From assembly GCA_021229015.1 (NCBI GenBank), contig CM037792.1, positions 36,763,398 to 36,827,397 on the forward strand: a DNA stretch of 64,000 nucleotides. Direction: 5' to 3'. The notes under the pieces are model-generated. The model worked only from the letters and a program-made list of their open reading frames with translations, was not told where the DNA came from and did not search any database. Below are positions 32,942-44,800 of the stretch, piece by piece; position 1 is the first letter of the stretch; every line of letters begins with the position of its first letter. This DNA comes from Solen grandis. Taxonomy: Eukaryota > Mollusca > Bivalvia > Adapedonta > Solenidae. A program made the translations under genes and the position numbers.

Positions 32942-33099
32942 ATAAATTTTACCAGAGTTTTGTATCTACTACGCTGCAGATGCTGATTTTTCTAGTCATT
33001 AAGATTTGCCAAAAAAAACCCCAAAAAACAACAACAACAACAAAAAAACAACAACAAAAAACAAAAACAAAAAACGAAATCATAAAAATTGAAATTAGG

Positions 33100-33420
33100 T
33101 TTCATGCTCCCCAAAGGGAGAGCATAAAGTTGCCGCTTTGGCCGTCCTTCCTGTTTTTCCACAATTTAGGAGTAATTGCCATTTGTTATTTTTCATACAT
33201 AAATCTTGTCCGAAGCATTACTCAAAAACCGTCAGATTTTTCAACATCAAACTTCATAGGTAGATAGATCTCATTGACAAGAAGTGCAATGCACAAAACC
33301 CATAACTATCGGGTGCAAAACTTAGGATTTATTGCCCTTTGTTCTTTTCAAACTAAATTTTGTTTGGAACCTTATATAGTATAATAAAGTACCAAGAAAG
33401 TGACCAAAAAAAAAAAAAAA
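33100..33420 (+). repeat. Fragment of the tandem-monomer repeat of 24239-25290
   Basis: It begins TCATGCTCCCCAAAGGGAGA with GCCGCTTTGGCCGTCC, matching the start of the larger element, and ends in a poly-A run (33407-33424). An A-rich CAA/AAAAC stretch (33010-33080) precedes it. Confidence 0.6.
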
Positions 33421-34164
33421 AAAAGTTCGGAGAGAATCCACAGGTTCTACCGGCACTTGTCTATAGCAGTAAATAAAACTGGTTATAAGATACAATACTA
33501 ATTAAAACAAATTTTTACCCATGATGTGAACAGATGTTTAATTTGCATATTCAGTGCACAACTATTGTAACGTTTCTTTATCTGTATGTAGCTAACATAA
33601 TTTTAAACCAAACCCTCAATATATTATAGATGTTGAACCAAATACGTCAAATGTTAAGCTTGTTTTGAGTAATATTCTAGTAGATAAAGTTTTTTTGTTC
33701 TAGTCGTTGCAGTGTTTTTATCTCTTTCACCACAAATGAGAATGATTTGGAAGATTTACTTGTATGATCAGGCTCAATACCAACTAATAAAACTTCAAGC
33801 AAATGATTTGTACATGCAAGTCGGTCGGTCTGTCGGTAAACCAAACCTTAAATCTCAAAGTAAATATTGTTGTTGAGATTTCAAAATAGGTATAGTTATT
33901 GCTTATGACTAGTAGAATATCCTTACTTATTTTGTTGCAAATACGTTAAAGGTCAAGGTCACAAGGAGACATGTTAACATATTTTAATATGAAAATCTTG
34001 TCTGAGTGATAACTTTAGTTCTATTTTATCCTGGGATCTTAAAATGGTTGTTGATTATGACTAGTAGAAGACCTCTATTGATTTTGGTTAACGGCCTAGG
34101 TAACAAGGTACATATTTTTATATAAAAGTCATGTTATCAGTAGTAAACCTATAGCTCCCTTTTG

Positions 34165-34322
34165 CTTGGAGGTCAGGACATAAGGGAAATTCCAGAACTG
34201 GTTTGTCTAGTGTCAGAATAATGTGACTGGGTGTGGTATCATGTCAGGGTTTCCTCAAGTAAACCTAGTCTCCAAATGACTGAAATACTGTTGGTTGGAC
34301 GTTAAATCAAACAAACGAACAA
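34165..34322 (+). repeat. SINE with conserved 3' tail
   Basis: Contains GACTGGGTGTGGTATCATGT and CAAATGACTGAAATACTGTT followed by GGACGTTAAATCAAAC. The same family as 22775-22941. It ends 130 bases before the splice acceptor at 34453. Confidence 0.7.
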
Positions 34323-34453
34323 TCCTCCCTTTTTATTAATATCAGAAAAACTTCGCAGAATTTTACACACAGTAATTTGGAATAACACAACAGCTAAACC
34401 TCTGGGTGAATATTGTCTTACTTTGATTGAACTTCTTGTCATATCTTTTTCAG

Positions 34454-35560
34454 TTGAAAATGACTGGATACTTATGTTAGACGAAACCGACGATAAACAA
34501 GAAAGGATGATAGATTCTCTATTGGGTAAAAAGATTTTCCCCCAAAAAGAACAGTTATCTGTTATTCTACAAAGGATTGGCAAGAACAGTAGCAGGTTAA
34601 AAAAGATAATGGCGGAAGTTTCTGATCACATTCATTCCTTATCAGGGAACATTTTAAAAGTCATTGCTTGCTATAAACATGATACAGAAACTGAAAAACC
34701 TGATGACACAGACACAATTGAAGTTGTATTTCTGGTCATTTATGAAGGACAGATTGACAGTGCTGTGAAAGAAGAATTGAAAAGTTTTAACACTTACTGT
34801 AGAATAAAGAACTGTGTCAGTGAAGAAAGAAGGTCTGTATTCCTTCAAAAAGTAAATGGGGAAGAAACTTTGACGAAAGAGGAGGAGGAAATAAAACTGA
34901 AGCAAACAATTGCCAGAGAATCTAACGCATTGTTTAAGGAACATAGTAATTTAACAATTATTTCCCCATCTAACATAAAATCTGTTGGGTTTGGTGGGAA
35001 GGAACACAAGATGCTCAACGAAATTTGCATAGTTTTGTGTGTCCCTGTAAAAGGGCTGATACCATTGTTTGAGGAGCCATTTCAAGCCATGATCGGCGAC
35101 TACCAAACGGATGTCATGGAAGGAACTTTTTCCTTCTTTGGTCAAACATCTAAAGCAATGCACAGCAATATAAAGACAGGATGTCAGATAACTTGTGGTC
35201 ATCTGACTGAAAACAATACTTTAACTGAAGGAACAGTTGGTCCATTCATTAAACTCCCTAATGGCAATGTTGGATTCATTACAAGTGCCCATCTTGTGTG
35301 CAACCTGAATACCATTGTGTTTGTAAATGGAATTGCAAATTATCAAAATTTGAATCTACCTGTTTATCAACCAGGCCCATTAATAGACAGTCAACCAATT
35401 GGAAGTGTGAGGGAGATACTTGTAAAAGACGGAGCTGAAGTTGGCAGTGAGTCTTTTGAAATCGCAGTTGTAGAAATACTTTACAGGAAGCCAGACGCAG
35501 GGACCTTTCCTGATAAATGTGATGAATGTTTCTTATATAGAAACAGGAAAATAAAGAATG
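34454..35560 (+). CDS. Large exon with trypsin-like protease signature
   Basis: The acceptor TCTTTTTCAG ends at 34453 and a donor (AATG|GTGAGT) starts at 35561. The exon is 1107 bases and phase 1 at both ends, so it can be added or skipped without a frameshift. Residues 1-100 are charged and helical. A middle domain (about 100-235) contains MLNEICIVLCVPVKGLIPLF and DYQTDVMEGTFSFF. The last 130 residues start GCQITCGHLTENNTLTEGTV and continue GPFIKLPNGNVGFITSAHLV, resembling the N-terminal barrel of chymotrypsin-fold proteases, with His in SAHLV as the likely catalytic base. The catalytic Asp and Ser would be in later exons and are not seen. It may be the third coding block of the B-box/HEPN gene (same strand). 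Fusion is inferred, not proven. Confidence 0.6.
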
Positions 35561-36116
35561 GTGAGTTGAACTTACTTTTAACTTTGGAGAGGTATTTAAT
35601 TGGGTTTTGTATGCCTATTCCATATTTACGAAGTTGATAACGATTTGTGGGTGATTTGATTTATGTTTATGTTTGTGCTGCTCATAGGACAGGATTCATT
35701 AAATGAAATAATTAGTCAAGGGGAATAACTAAATATACAAATTCGATTAGCTGGTAATGACCGAAGTTAGATCGCAACCAGCCTTATTTGATCTTGACAC
35801 GCATATGCATGAGGCACTATGAATGATGTATATCTGAAATAATTGGCAGCCAAAGTAAATATTTGCAGGTAAGAAAGAAAAATGATTTTAAGCCTGTTGT
35901 AGCTTCAAGGGTTATTTTCATCATTCTTCCACTATATTATATATTATTTTTAACTGCTTTGTTGTAGTCTTTGGTGCCCAGGGTGGGGTAATGTGAATTG
36001 CTCTGGTCATCTTATCTTTATGAAAAAAATCATGTCAGTTTGCTCTTCTGTAGACGTGCTTGAACAATGTCAGATTTTCTTCATAAAAAGTTACTTATGT
36101 TTGTTGCTATTTTTAG
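35561..36116. other. No further exon recognised
   Basis: Follows a splice donor. I see no confident continuation of the protease-like domain before the next repeat block. Confidence 0.4.
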
Positions 36117-36603
36117 CTCACAAGGTGAGCTGTTGTGATCACCCATCGTCCGTCGTCATGCTTCATCAACACTTTGCTTTATAGACATCTCTTCTGAAAC
36201 GGATGGCGAGAATTTGGCCAAATTTGGCAGGAATGATCCTTGGGTGAACCTTCATAAAAGTTGCTAAAATTAACTTGATCCATGTAGAACTCTGGTTGCC
36301 ATGGTAATGGAAAGAAAAAAATATGAAAAACTTTTAAAAAATCATCTCCTTCAAAACTACTGGTCAGATTTTAAATGATTCAGCAGATATTCTATGGGTA
36401 TTGCTAAAATTATTCCGATCCAAAAAAAAATATGACTGACAGGAGCAGGGCTAATTTGCCTGATATGTATAATGAAAACAATAGAGACCTGTCCTAAAAA
36501 ACTGCATGCCAAATTTCAGAATATTTTGGCACAGGTTGCTAAAATAGACTTGATCCATGTAGAATTTGGTTGCCATGGCAATCGAATGAATATTACCAAG
36601 GTT
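36117..36603 (+). mobile_element. Pearl-like element, cut by the assembly gap
   Basis: It starts TAGCTCACAAGGTGAGCTGT and carries monomers with GAATGATCCTTGGGTGAACC and TTCATAAAAGTTGCTAAAAT, as in 21640-22500. A (TA)n run leads into the gap, so the 3' end is not seen. Confidence 0.6.
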
Positions 36604-36625
36604 ATATATATATATATATATATAA

Positions 36626-36725
36626 NNNNNNNNNNNNNNNNNNNNNNNNNNNNNNNNNNNNNNNNNNNNNNNNNNNNNNNNNNNNNNNNNNNNNNNNNNN
36701 NNNNNNNNNNNNNNNNNNNNNNNNN
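36626..36725. other. Assembly gap (100 N)
   Basis: Exactly 100 undetermined bases preceded by a (TA)n microsatellite (36605-36625). The round number suggests a scaffold join of unknown true length. Confidence 0.98.
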
Positions 36726-36810
36726 ATCCGGTTCCATTGACAACCTACGACCCAAATACAGTATGCCCGGCGGTGATCCGCCGTGCAATAAGTTCAGAGA
36801 AGTGAGGACA

Positions 36811-37189
36811 ATGAACGGAGAAGTGACGACAATGAGCGAGGAAGTGACGAGAATGAGCGGAGAAGTGACGAGAATGAGCGAGGAAGTGACGAGAATGAGC
36901 GGAGAAGTGACGAGAATGAGCGGAGAAGTGACGACAATGAGCGAGGAAGTGACGAGAATGAGCGGAGAAGTGACGACAATGAGCGAGGAAGTGACGAGAA
37001 TGAACGGAGAAGTGACGACAATGAACGAGGAAGTGACGAGAATGAGCGGAGAAGTGACGACAATGAACGAGGAAGTGACGACAATGAACGAAGAAGTGAC
37101 GACAATGAACGGAGAAGTGACGACAATGAACGGAGAAGTGACGACAATGAACGGAGAAGTGACGACAATGAGCGAGGAAGTGACGAGAA
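36811..37189. repeat. 21-bp minisatellite, 18 copies
   Basis: The unit is ATGAGCGGAGAAGTGACGAC plus one base, varying at AGC/AAC, GGA/GAG and ACA/AGA. Because 21 is a multiple of three, the array is open on both strands (heptads M-S/N-G/E-E-V-T-T/R on +, a Ser/Leu/His-rich repeat on -). There is no start context or flanking conserved protein, so I treat it as non-coding. Confidence 0.9.
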
Positions 37190-37199
37190 TGAGTCATTG

Positions 37200-38460
37200 C
37201 GTTTTTCAACTAATCAACAGGGGGGAGGGGTATCTACGCCTCTACATGAGTTTCGAGACCAGATATCCAACCAGACGATCATGGCGTTCAGGAAAGAATG
37301 GGGGAATGTAATCCAATGTACATTTCTTACTGGATAGCAAATATGCTACTTTCTGAGTCACTAGTTTTTACTGAATGTATTTGAACAAACATATCCCTTG
37401 AGTTAATAAGGAAGCCTAAGTATATGGGCTTAGTGGCAGGTCCCAAGTTTTTCTACTGAACTCGGAACCCAAAAAGCGGCCATCTTTTCATGAAAATTGC
37501 CATAACTGATGCACAGTGGTCTTTTTTAAATTTTAACCCTAAATAAAAAGACATCCAAGAAGTGAAAGACAACGGACCTTGAATGGTGGGTCACCCAGTA
37601 TGCAAGGAAAGAGGTGAACAACCCCAAAGTTTGCAAGCAATGCTACAGCCAGATGGCATGGCTTAGCCGAAATAAAACTTACCCTCAAACATAAAACTAA
37701 GCTGATCAAAAGAGGTGAAACCTTGAGGCAGATGTAGTGTCCAACTTGTCTAACAGGCAGCCACTGCCAAGATCTCGAACCGTGTTTACTGCTTCACAGA
37801 GTATAATCCAATGAACATAACTCAGGGGCAATAATGAAAAAAATGGAAAAATCTGCCAGGTGGCTAGGATAAATGATGAATCAGGCGGAATTCCCCAGGC
37901 CCTTCTTTGGGACAAGACCAATAAATGACACCCCCAGAGTTGGTATTGGCTGGGAATCGAAAGGACCAGCCACTTTCCCGACTTCAATATCCATTAAAAT
38001 TTTTTATTTAGTTATTAATTGTCTAACACGAGCTGCTTTTAATAAGTGGCACCCTGCGGTTGTCTAGGCCCAGTGTGGTATAATGGAAATCCAAAAGTAA
38101 AACCATTTAGGAAGCTTATTGAGGGTCATAGTATCTATATACTGGAGCAATCTTGCATATGGTTTGAATGCTTGAGTGAAACCAGATATAAATATAATGA
38201 AGGCTTTGGTCCAACTTTCGAAGGCTGTAACTTTGTCAGCGGATATATAGCTTTGGTTTCAATTTGGCCTCAGCATTAATATATAGAGAACGTTCGAGCA
38301 TATATCGCTCAGTTAAATGTTTCCCTTTCAAAGAAGGTTGACAAACACTGGAATGAACCTTACATCTTGTGTGGTCACCAGCATAACACCATTTCATGAC
38401 TGCTACACAGAGAGTTATTAACTTTTTTTTTCAAAATTGGTTCAGGACGTAAAAAAGGAG
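37200..38460. other. No gene seen
   Basis: Mixed low-copy DNA. Several short open frames here have no recognisable motif or splice structure. Confidence 0.45.
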
Positions 38461-38469
38461 AAATAAGAA

Positions 38470-39740
38470 AGAACTTTCAAACCATTACAGTAAGTCTTAG
38501 TTCCGTAGTCTGCAAAGTATGCGAAAAGTTAATATGAGACAGATTGGCGAACTTGCAGATGCTCAACATGGATTTAGATCAGGGCGATCATGTGTTGTAC
38601 AATTGTTGGAAATTGGGAAGAATGTACAGAATTATTTGGTGCCAAAGTGCCTATTGATGTTTTATTTGGACTCTGCCCAAGGCTCGGGTTTATCGTGACC
38701 TGATTCATTAACTTTATAAATGGGGTATACAAGTTGTACTTAGTGGATAAAAATGTGTGCGTATCGGTTCCTCTTTGTAATTATGGGATGAGGTTGTTAG
38801 CGGTGTCCTCAGGGTAGTGTGATCGGGTCACACTTCTCTAGTACTTCAAACCAAATTGTCAAGATCTTGCGATGACACCAAGATTTTTTAAGTTCAACAA
38901 ATCATCTGTTTGAGAAGTTATGACAGGATCTTGACAGTTTCAGAGAATGAAGAAAAGAGGAAACTTCCATTTAATGCCAAGATACGCAAGGTTTTACTTA
39001 ATGGAGCTAAATTGAGAACTTATCATACACAATGAGGGATACGGGCGAATTCAAGCCAGTTTGAGGCAGTTTAGTCTGAAGAAGAATGGGTGTTATTTTT
39101 GACAACAAGCTTAATCGATGAACATATTACAAACATTACCAAAAAGGCTCAGGTCATTTGACATATGGAAAGTGACATATGTTCCCAATGTGATCTTATA
39201 AACACACATTAAATAGAAATGCTGTAAAAAAGCAATTGGGATAAACTAAAATAAATATAACATAGCATTTTGATACTGACTGATATTACTCAAAATCTAG
39301 CCTAATACAATGTCAATGTTCAGAGGTACATTTTACATTTACATTTTTTTCTTTTTCTTTTTTTTTAAAACAAAATTCCACCTAATGATACAGATTAAGA
39401 ACAGGCTTATATTGTGCAGTTCTGTATGAACACAATAAGGCCAATTCTAGAGTATGGATCCTGTGTATTGTCACGTTACTAAAGAAAGGCATTAGAAGAA
39501 TTGATGACAATCAAAAGAGGCCAAGCAGATTTGTACAAGGTTAATTTGTCACTTTGGAGTATAGATAGGACCACTTTGATTCAGATATACAAGGCAATTC
39601 ATAATAGATGACCAAAAGATATGATGATGAATACTTCACAAGGAAGGTCAAGATAGCTATTTTGCTAAAATGACGACCGAAGGTATAAAGGTACAATACC
39701 TGGAGGCTGCGGGGGCTCACCGTTCAAAGCAAAGACCAAT
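38470..39740 (+). pseudogene. Decayed non-LTR retrotransposon reverse transcriptase
   Basis: Reading all three frames, the conserved order of a CR1/Jockey-type reverse transcriptase is still visible: VSLSSVVCKVCEK (about 38490), a GFRSGRSCV-like segment (about 38575), a LIHKLYKWGIQVV segment (about 38700-38735), SGVP-type palm motif remnants (GCPQGSVIGS-like, about 38800-38830), then DDTKIF (about 38875) and a thumb region to about 39740. Each segment has stops or frame changes, and the first catalytic Asp region is degraded. An old, inactive copy. Confidence 0.65.
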
Positions 39741-41261
39741 GTATGTTACATTATTATTCCACCATGTTTCCAAATGTACATATACATTCAAAAATGCTTA
39801 CAACTATTTTTAAAACACAATAGAAAATAGAAGAAAGAATAGAAAAAGAAAGAGTTGGTCAGTGATGTTTATTTACACGTTCTTTTCGCATGCATGCAAA
39901 GTTTTTTGTGATTAACGGATATTAAATATAAATGCCGTTTCAGTCTTGAGTATCGGATGTACGAACGTTTGTCTTTGGCGCAGATTTTCAACCGTTTTTA
40001 CAGATTTAAGTCTCTGAAGCATCCAAACGTCAAATGTTAGTGACAAAAAGTTGAATATTTCGTGTAGAATAATGTTTTAGCTATAAGATGATGAAAGAAT
40101 GAGAAGAAAAATGAAAATATAGAAAAGATACAGTGTTTTTTGTGACTGACGGTGATTAGAGGGCTGTTATGAAGGAAAAAAACCTTGTTAGTATTATAGT
40201 ATTATAGGTGTGTGTGGGTCAGGGGTCAAACTACGGACCCCTGTGATATATACCAGCAGTCAATATTATATTTCCGCGAGTTAAAACAGCAATGTGTTAA
40301 CATCGGTCTGAATGAAGCTAGTGACGTCACAGCCTCTATTTATAGATAGATAAAACTGTGCACTTGATTCCTCTCGCTAAGGAGGCGTGGTTTATATTCG
40401 TCAACCGAAGCGACGTGCTATTTGACAGGCGATAAGGTCGAATGGATTATCGGGTTTTTGTTGAAGTGTAAACTGGAGAAAAGTCAAAGTCAGTCGCACG
40501 GCGTAGTAATTAAGAAACAAGAAATGTCAAAAGGCGACTTCTGTTAGCCCAGAAATAAAAGGGGATTATGACAAGTAATTGAAATATAAACTTAACTTAG
40601 CTCTCTGACAAAGGAAAACATTCTACAAATAGTATTATCAAAATGAAAATAACACTTGAGAGTCTAAAAAAGAAAAAGTCGTGTTTTTATGTTCTTTACG
40701 CATATTTCCTAGACAGTTTTGAAGACAATATTTCAAATAAAACGTTTAAAAGATACAGACATAGTATTATATAGCGTCAGTTCATAATCCCTTTTAAACT
40801 TAACTACACCATAAGTCGGCAATATGGTCGTTGTATGGGTATATTTCAAACAAGCATCTATTGGATTGTGTACTTGTACATGCACTCTAGAGGAGAGACC
40901 GTGAGTCAAACCTTCGGATTTGAAGTCAGGTATGTAACCATCGGACCAAAGCACCCTACCGATGATATAAATCAGACAGAATTTACCCATGATGTTTTTA
41001 GGTTTTTTAATGTTGTTATCGTGTTTGATTTTTTTCATTTCAGGAAGGCGCTACCAGTATGTATGTTAGCAGTATTCGCCCGTCAAATATTCGGTATGCT
41101 ATGTAAGAAAATATCTTTCGTGGGTGGGGGCGGCGGAGTGATATTCGTAGATATTTACCAACTCATTTACGAAATCAGCATTAAGTAGTTCCCAGGGAAA
41201 TGATGAAAATGATTATACAACCCACATATTTCGGAAACCTTTAGGAATTCAGCACCATGTC
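39741..41261. other. No gene seen
   Basis: It includes TAGTGACGTCACAGCCTCTA (about 40318), which has a close relative inside the Harbinger first intron (about 44456), so part of this is a dispersed repeat. The open frame 40835-41188 has no recognisable motif. Confidence 0.45.
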
Positions 41262-41845
41262 TCAAAGCAGCTCGTTCACAGATAGCCATTAACTTAGAAT
41301 TTAATTTTCAACTTTTGCCATAATTGGTGTGTACTACGTCAATCAATACCTATATACAGATGCATGTTCACCAAAAGCAATATTTCGAGATATTAAAAAA
41401 GGTGGTTTCTCCACTACAGGCAATAGAGTTACGAACAGTATGGAACCTATATTTAGAATGATAAAATCTATATTTAGAATGATAAAATCTATGTTTAGAA
41501 TTACTTTTCCGTGTGCCGTCACATGACTAATAACATTCACTCTTCGTGCATGCACTCACTTCACAGTCTTGAAATTCTAATAACACATACGAATTCGTTA
41601 CCCGGAACTAGTGAAGATGACATGTTGCGGAATGTGTCACGTGGTACCACAAGCACCTGCTTCGTGATACCGTATTCTATATTTCACCGATTTTCTCCGA
41701 AGTGGATCTTTACGGAAATAGCGTTTTCCCGTGCAATGTGACCTACACGTGCCGAGTTTATTTGTCAGGAAGTAAAGACTTCACCAACATTAACGAGGGA
41801 AGGAAGAAAGAACTTTCTTTTTAATTCTACCGATCGACTGTGAAC
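41262..41845 (+). repeat. Dispersed repeat family X, longest uninterrupted copy
   Basis: The left part (GCAGCTCGTTCACAGATAGC, ACCTATATTTAGAATGATAA in tandem, TTCACTCTTCGTGCATGCAC) has relatives at 43288-43530 and 54280-54400. The right part (CACGTGGTACCACAAGCACC, TAGCGTTTTCCCGTGCAATG) has a relative at 57105-57345. No coding capacity recognised. Confidence 0.6.
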
Positions 41846-43162
41846 GATTTGCTTTAAAATACAAAAGAATATATTAGAATAATAGCCATAACAAACTTAA
41901 TTTAAGAAGATGGTATCGCCTATTTTAATTTAAAGATACATACCTTTTGTTTATTTTAGAATCAAGTTAAAAGCATTTATGTCTTCCATGAGGTGTTATT
42001 CCAACATATGTAATACAGTCGAACTTTGGTGACTCGAACACAGAAAACTAGAAAACCACACTATACTCGAACACATTTCAAGGTCCCGGCAAAACTGTTC
42101 TTTACTCCTTATTGTTCGATCTAGTATCTAACACTGATGGCTGGACTTAACTTAATTCCCGGTCCCAGGTTTAAAGCGCTATGTATTTCACACCTATCGG
42201 TCGAACCAATTAACACCATACATGTGATGTTTGCTTGTGATTTAGTTGCAGCCTGTGTTGCAGCGTTCACATATTGTGAGATTGGCACAGATATTTATTA
42301 ATTATGCTTATTAAAGTAATTTGCTAAATGTTACTCGGTTCATTTGGCTGATATTTATGTTATCTGATTGTGCTATATTTGTGGATTATTTTTTAGTAGT
42401 TTTTTTTTTCTAAAAAAGAAAAAAGTAAACGGAGTATGCGCAAATTGTTACGACTTGCACGTTAACCGATGTATGTATACATCAACGTGAATGAAATTAA
42501 TATCACCGTTGAGGTTTGAGCTTTCATAATTGATTTTGTCAGCTACTGTTTTACGGATTTATATTTTATTTAAAGAATAAAAGAATTACAAAGGTAAGTT
42601 TATTTTATTTAATGATACCTTTAATGTTATTTCGCCGACGTTAGAATAAGAAAAACGGCAAATACGGTTATTGTTTTTAAATGATCAGTGCTTAAAGAAC
42701 GCCTAGTAATAAAATATCGTTTTAATACATGTATGCACATCATTATAACCACGGTTGGGACGAACTACCGTTGACTAGAACTAATAACTGTTCCATCCAG
42801 CCTGTTCGAGACACTGAAGTACGACTGTATGATGTAATGTTGTAACTCTGTATCACAGAAAAGATTATTGATTTGCCGGTTCGACGAAGAAGTAACAGGT
42901 GATGCGCTGTATTTTTTTATTGGACTACCTCGGATTTTGCATTGCCTAGGTGACGACACGGCCAGTCTGCGGACCCTAATGGACAAGTGCCGGGACTATC
43001 AGAGATCATCACCGAACGACGTGTTGTTCACTGCAGAGTGTTTATCTGAAAACACTGATCAAGTGAACTCATTTAATACCAGCAACTTTGATATACACAG
43101 AGTATGTATGGTCTAAGCAGCATGTACATGTACTACTACAACTATTATAAAAACCTTTCCGG

Positions 43163-43530
43163 CTGGCTTGTGCTACCCGACTGCTCCTTTGCAACCGGAG
43201 GTCTTTCTCCACCTGTAATTAGGCGGACGCCAATATTTGACTATTATACTGCCGCAGCGACGCAACTCTTAAACAGAGCAACAATAACTTAATACAGCTC
43301 GCTCACAGACGACCAATGTCTGAGAATTTGATTTTTAACTATATGTGTGTATTACATCTATCAATACCCATCTACAGATGCATGGTTACCCATTGCATCA
43401 TTCTGGGATTGTAAAAAAAAGGTGTTTTTTCCACCCCAGCAATAGCATTACGAACGATCTGTGATTAGAATTATGAAACCTATATTTAGAATTTCCATTT
43501 TCGTGTGCCATCATATATAACCAGAGACTT
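43163..43530 (+). repeat. SINE fragment followed by family X left part
   Basis: 43163-43275 resembles the conserved-core SINE (CCACCTGTAATTAGGCGGAC). 43288-43530 matches the left part of family X (CAGCTCGCTCACAGACGACC, CCTATATTTAGAATTTCCAT). It lies directly upstream of the Harbinger left end. Confidence 0.6.
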
Positions 43531-43732
43531 ATAAACAGAGATTGGAAACTTTCCGAAATAACACGCTTTATTGCGTGCCTCGATAGTTAACAAGAGCGCG
43601 CCCACCTCTACTGATTTTCTAGCTAAAGTGAGATTAGATGAAGGAAAGAAGAAGACGGATGCACGATTTGAGTACTTTTTATATTAATTATAGTTAAGAA
43701 AGAGGGGGGGGGGGTATAAATGGATAACTGCC

Positions 43733-43756
43733 CTGTGTTCAATAGGCGAAGCGCTA
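43733..43756 (+). repeat. Harbinger left terminal inverted repeat
   Basis: Begins CTGTGTTCAATAGGCGAAGC and ends GCTA. It is identical to the reverse complement of 56728-56751. Confidence 0.9.
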
Positions 43757-44717
43757 CAAGCAAGCGCCTCAACATCGAAGATTGTCGCAAACGAACGCTT
43801 GGTTTTTGAGAAGCGATATCCAAAATGGAGGATACAGAATCAGTTCTAGCCATTCTCTTGGAAGATTTCGCCGAAGACAACATGACGAGACAAATTCTCG
43901 ATAACACGGCATTCATGAATCCCTCATCCGATATTCTTTAAGGTAACTGAGTGTATGATTTAGTTTACTTAAGACTATATCATGTTATTTTCGATAATCA
44001 CAGTTTGAATAAGACCCTCATCGGTCCTCGGCCTGAACGTACTAAATAAAAGAGAGGCTTATTAAAAACAAAACCCCACTCATTTCTCTATTTGTATTAA
44101 AACATATACCTATATATAGATTAACCAAAGTTAGAAAGGATGTCGCTCGGCCAGGACATAAAGTATAACGTTATTAGATTGATTACACATGCATTATTTT
44201 GGTTACATCATGTCCGAGTAAAGTTTTTCATGAGTTTCTCGACGCATATTATCATTGCGGATTATCTAAAGCAGAAAATCGACTCGGCATATACAAGGTC
44301 AATCATTTCTCTGATAAACAAACCTGACTTTTTTTTTTAAAATTGGAGGAAAATTGTGCTAAAGCTTGAATACAACCATGTCATTTTTCTTTAGAATTTG
44401 AACTGAAAGTTATATACCATATCAATCAGTGTGTCAACACAACTAGTGCTAGCTTGTGACGTCACAGTCTCTATTTATGGAACGTTTCTCTACATATATC
44501 CTTTTTTAATTGAGGAAACTCACGCCTGTGGCCTATGGTTTATAATACTGTGATGGCTAGTTTAAGTTCAGGAGTTGTTCTCAGGTGCCGAATTCAGAAC
44601 GCTCCTTAGTTTATTAGGGCAATTAATCTTTAACTCTCATAAATATATGAAGGTGTTTTATAGTTTTAAACTGTAACCAGTTGTAGGTTTTTGGTGATAA
44701 AACAATTTGCAATAAGA

Positions 44718-44800
44718 CATGACTTGATAGCTCAATCGGTTGAGTGCAGCAACAATCCTGAGGTCCTTGGTTGGAATCCTGGTCCACCTGTTACAAAACT
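44718..44800 (+). repeat. tRNA-like SINE head
   Basis: TAGCTCAATCGGTTGAGTGC resembles an A box and GGTTGGAATCC a B box, spaced as in a tRNA. There is no closed acceptor stem, so this is a SINE head in transposase intron 1, not a tRNA gene. Confidence 0.55.

Larger units (their letters stand above)
27451..34453. other. 7-kb interval, probably intronic, filled with repeats
   Basis: It follows a good splice donor and precedes a good acceptor on the same strand. It contains the satellite, microsatellite, hAT fragment, pearl-like element and SINE listed separately. The flanking exons are not phase-compatible (phase 0 leaving, phase 1 entering), so an additional exon must lie here, or the two blocks belong to different genes. 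I could not identify that exon. Confidence 0.5.

Noticed and set aside
34302..35202. Minus-strand open frames over the protease-like exon
   Set aside because: Antisense shadows; the plus frame has splice borders and domain similarity.
36811..37189. Long open frames on both strands
   Set aside because: They arise from a 21-base repeat unit (multiple of three) and one runs through the N gap; no start context or conserved domain.
40835..41188. 117-residue open frame
   Set aside because: No domain, mixed hydrophobic content, no splice evidence.
42868..43116. 82-residue open frame, possible host exon
   Set aside because: No recognised family and it runs into repeats. It may be an exon, but I cannot support it.
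44718..44800. Possible tRNA gene
   Set aside because: Only box-like segments; no closed cloverleaf; inside the transposase intron, so a SINE head.
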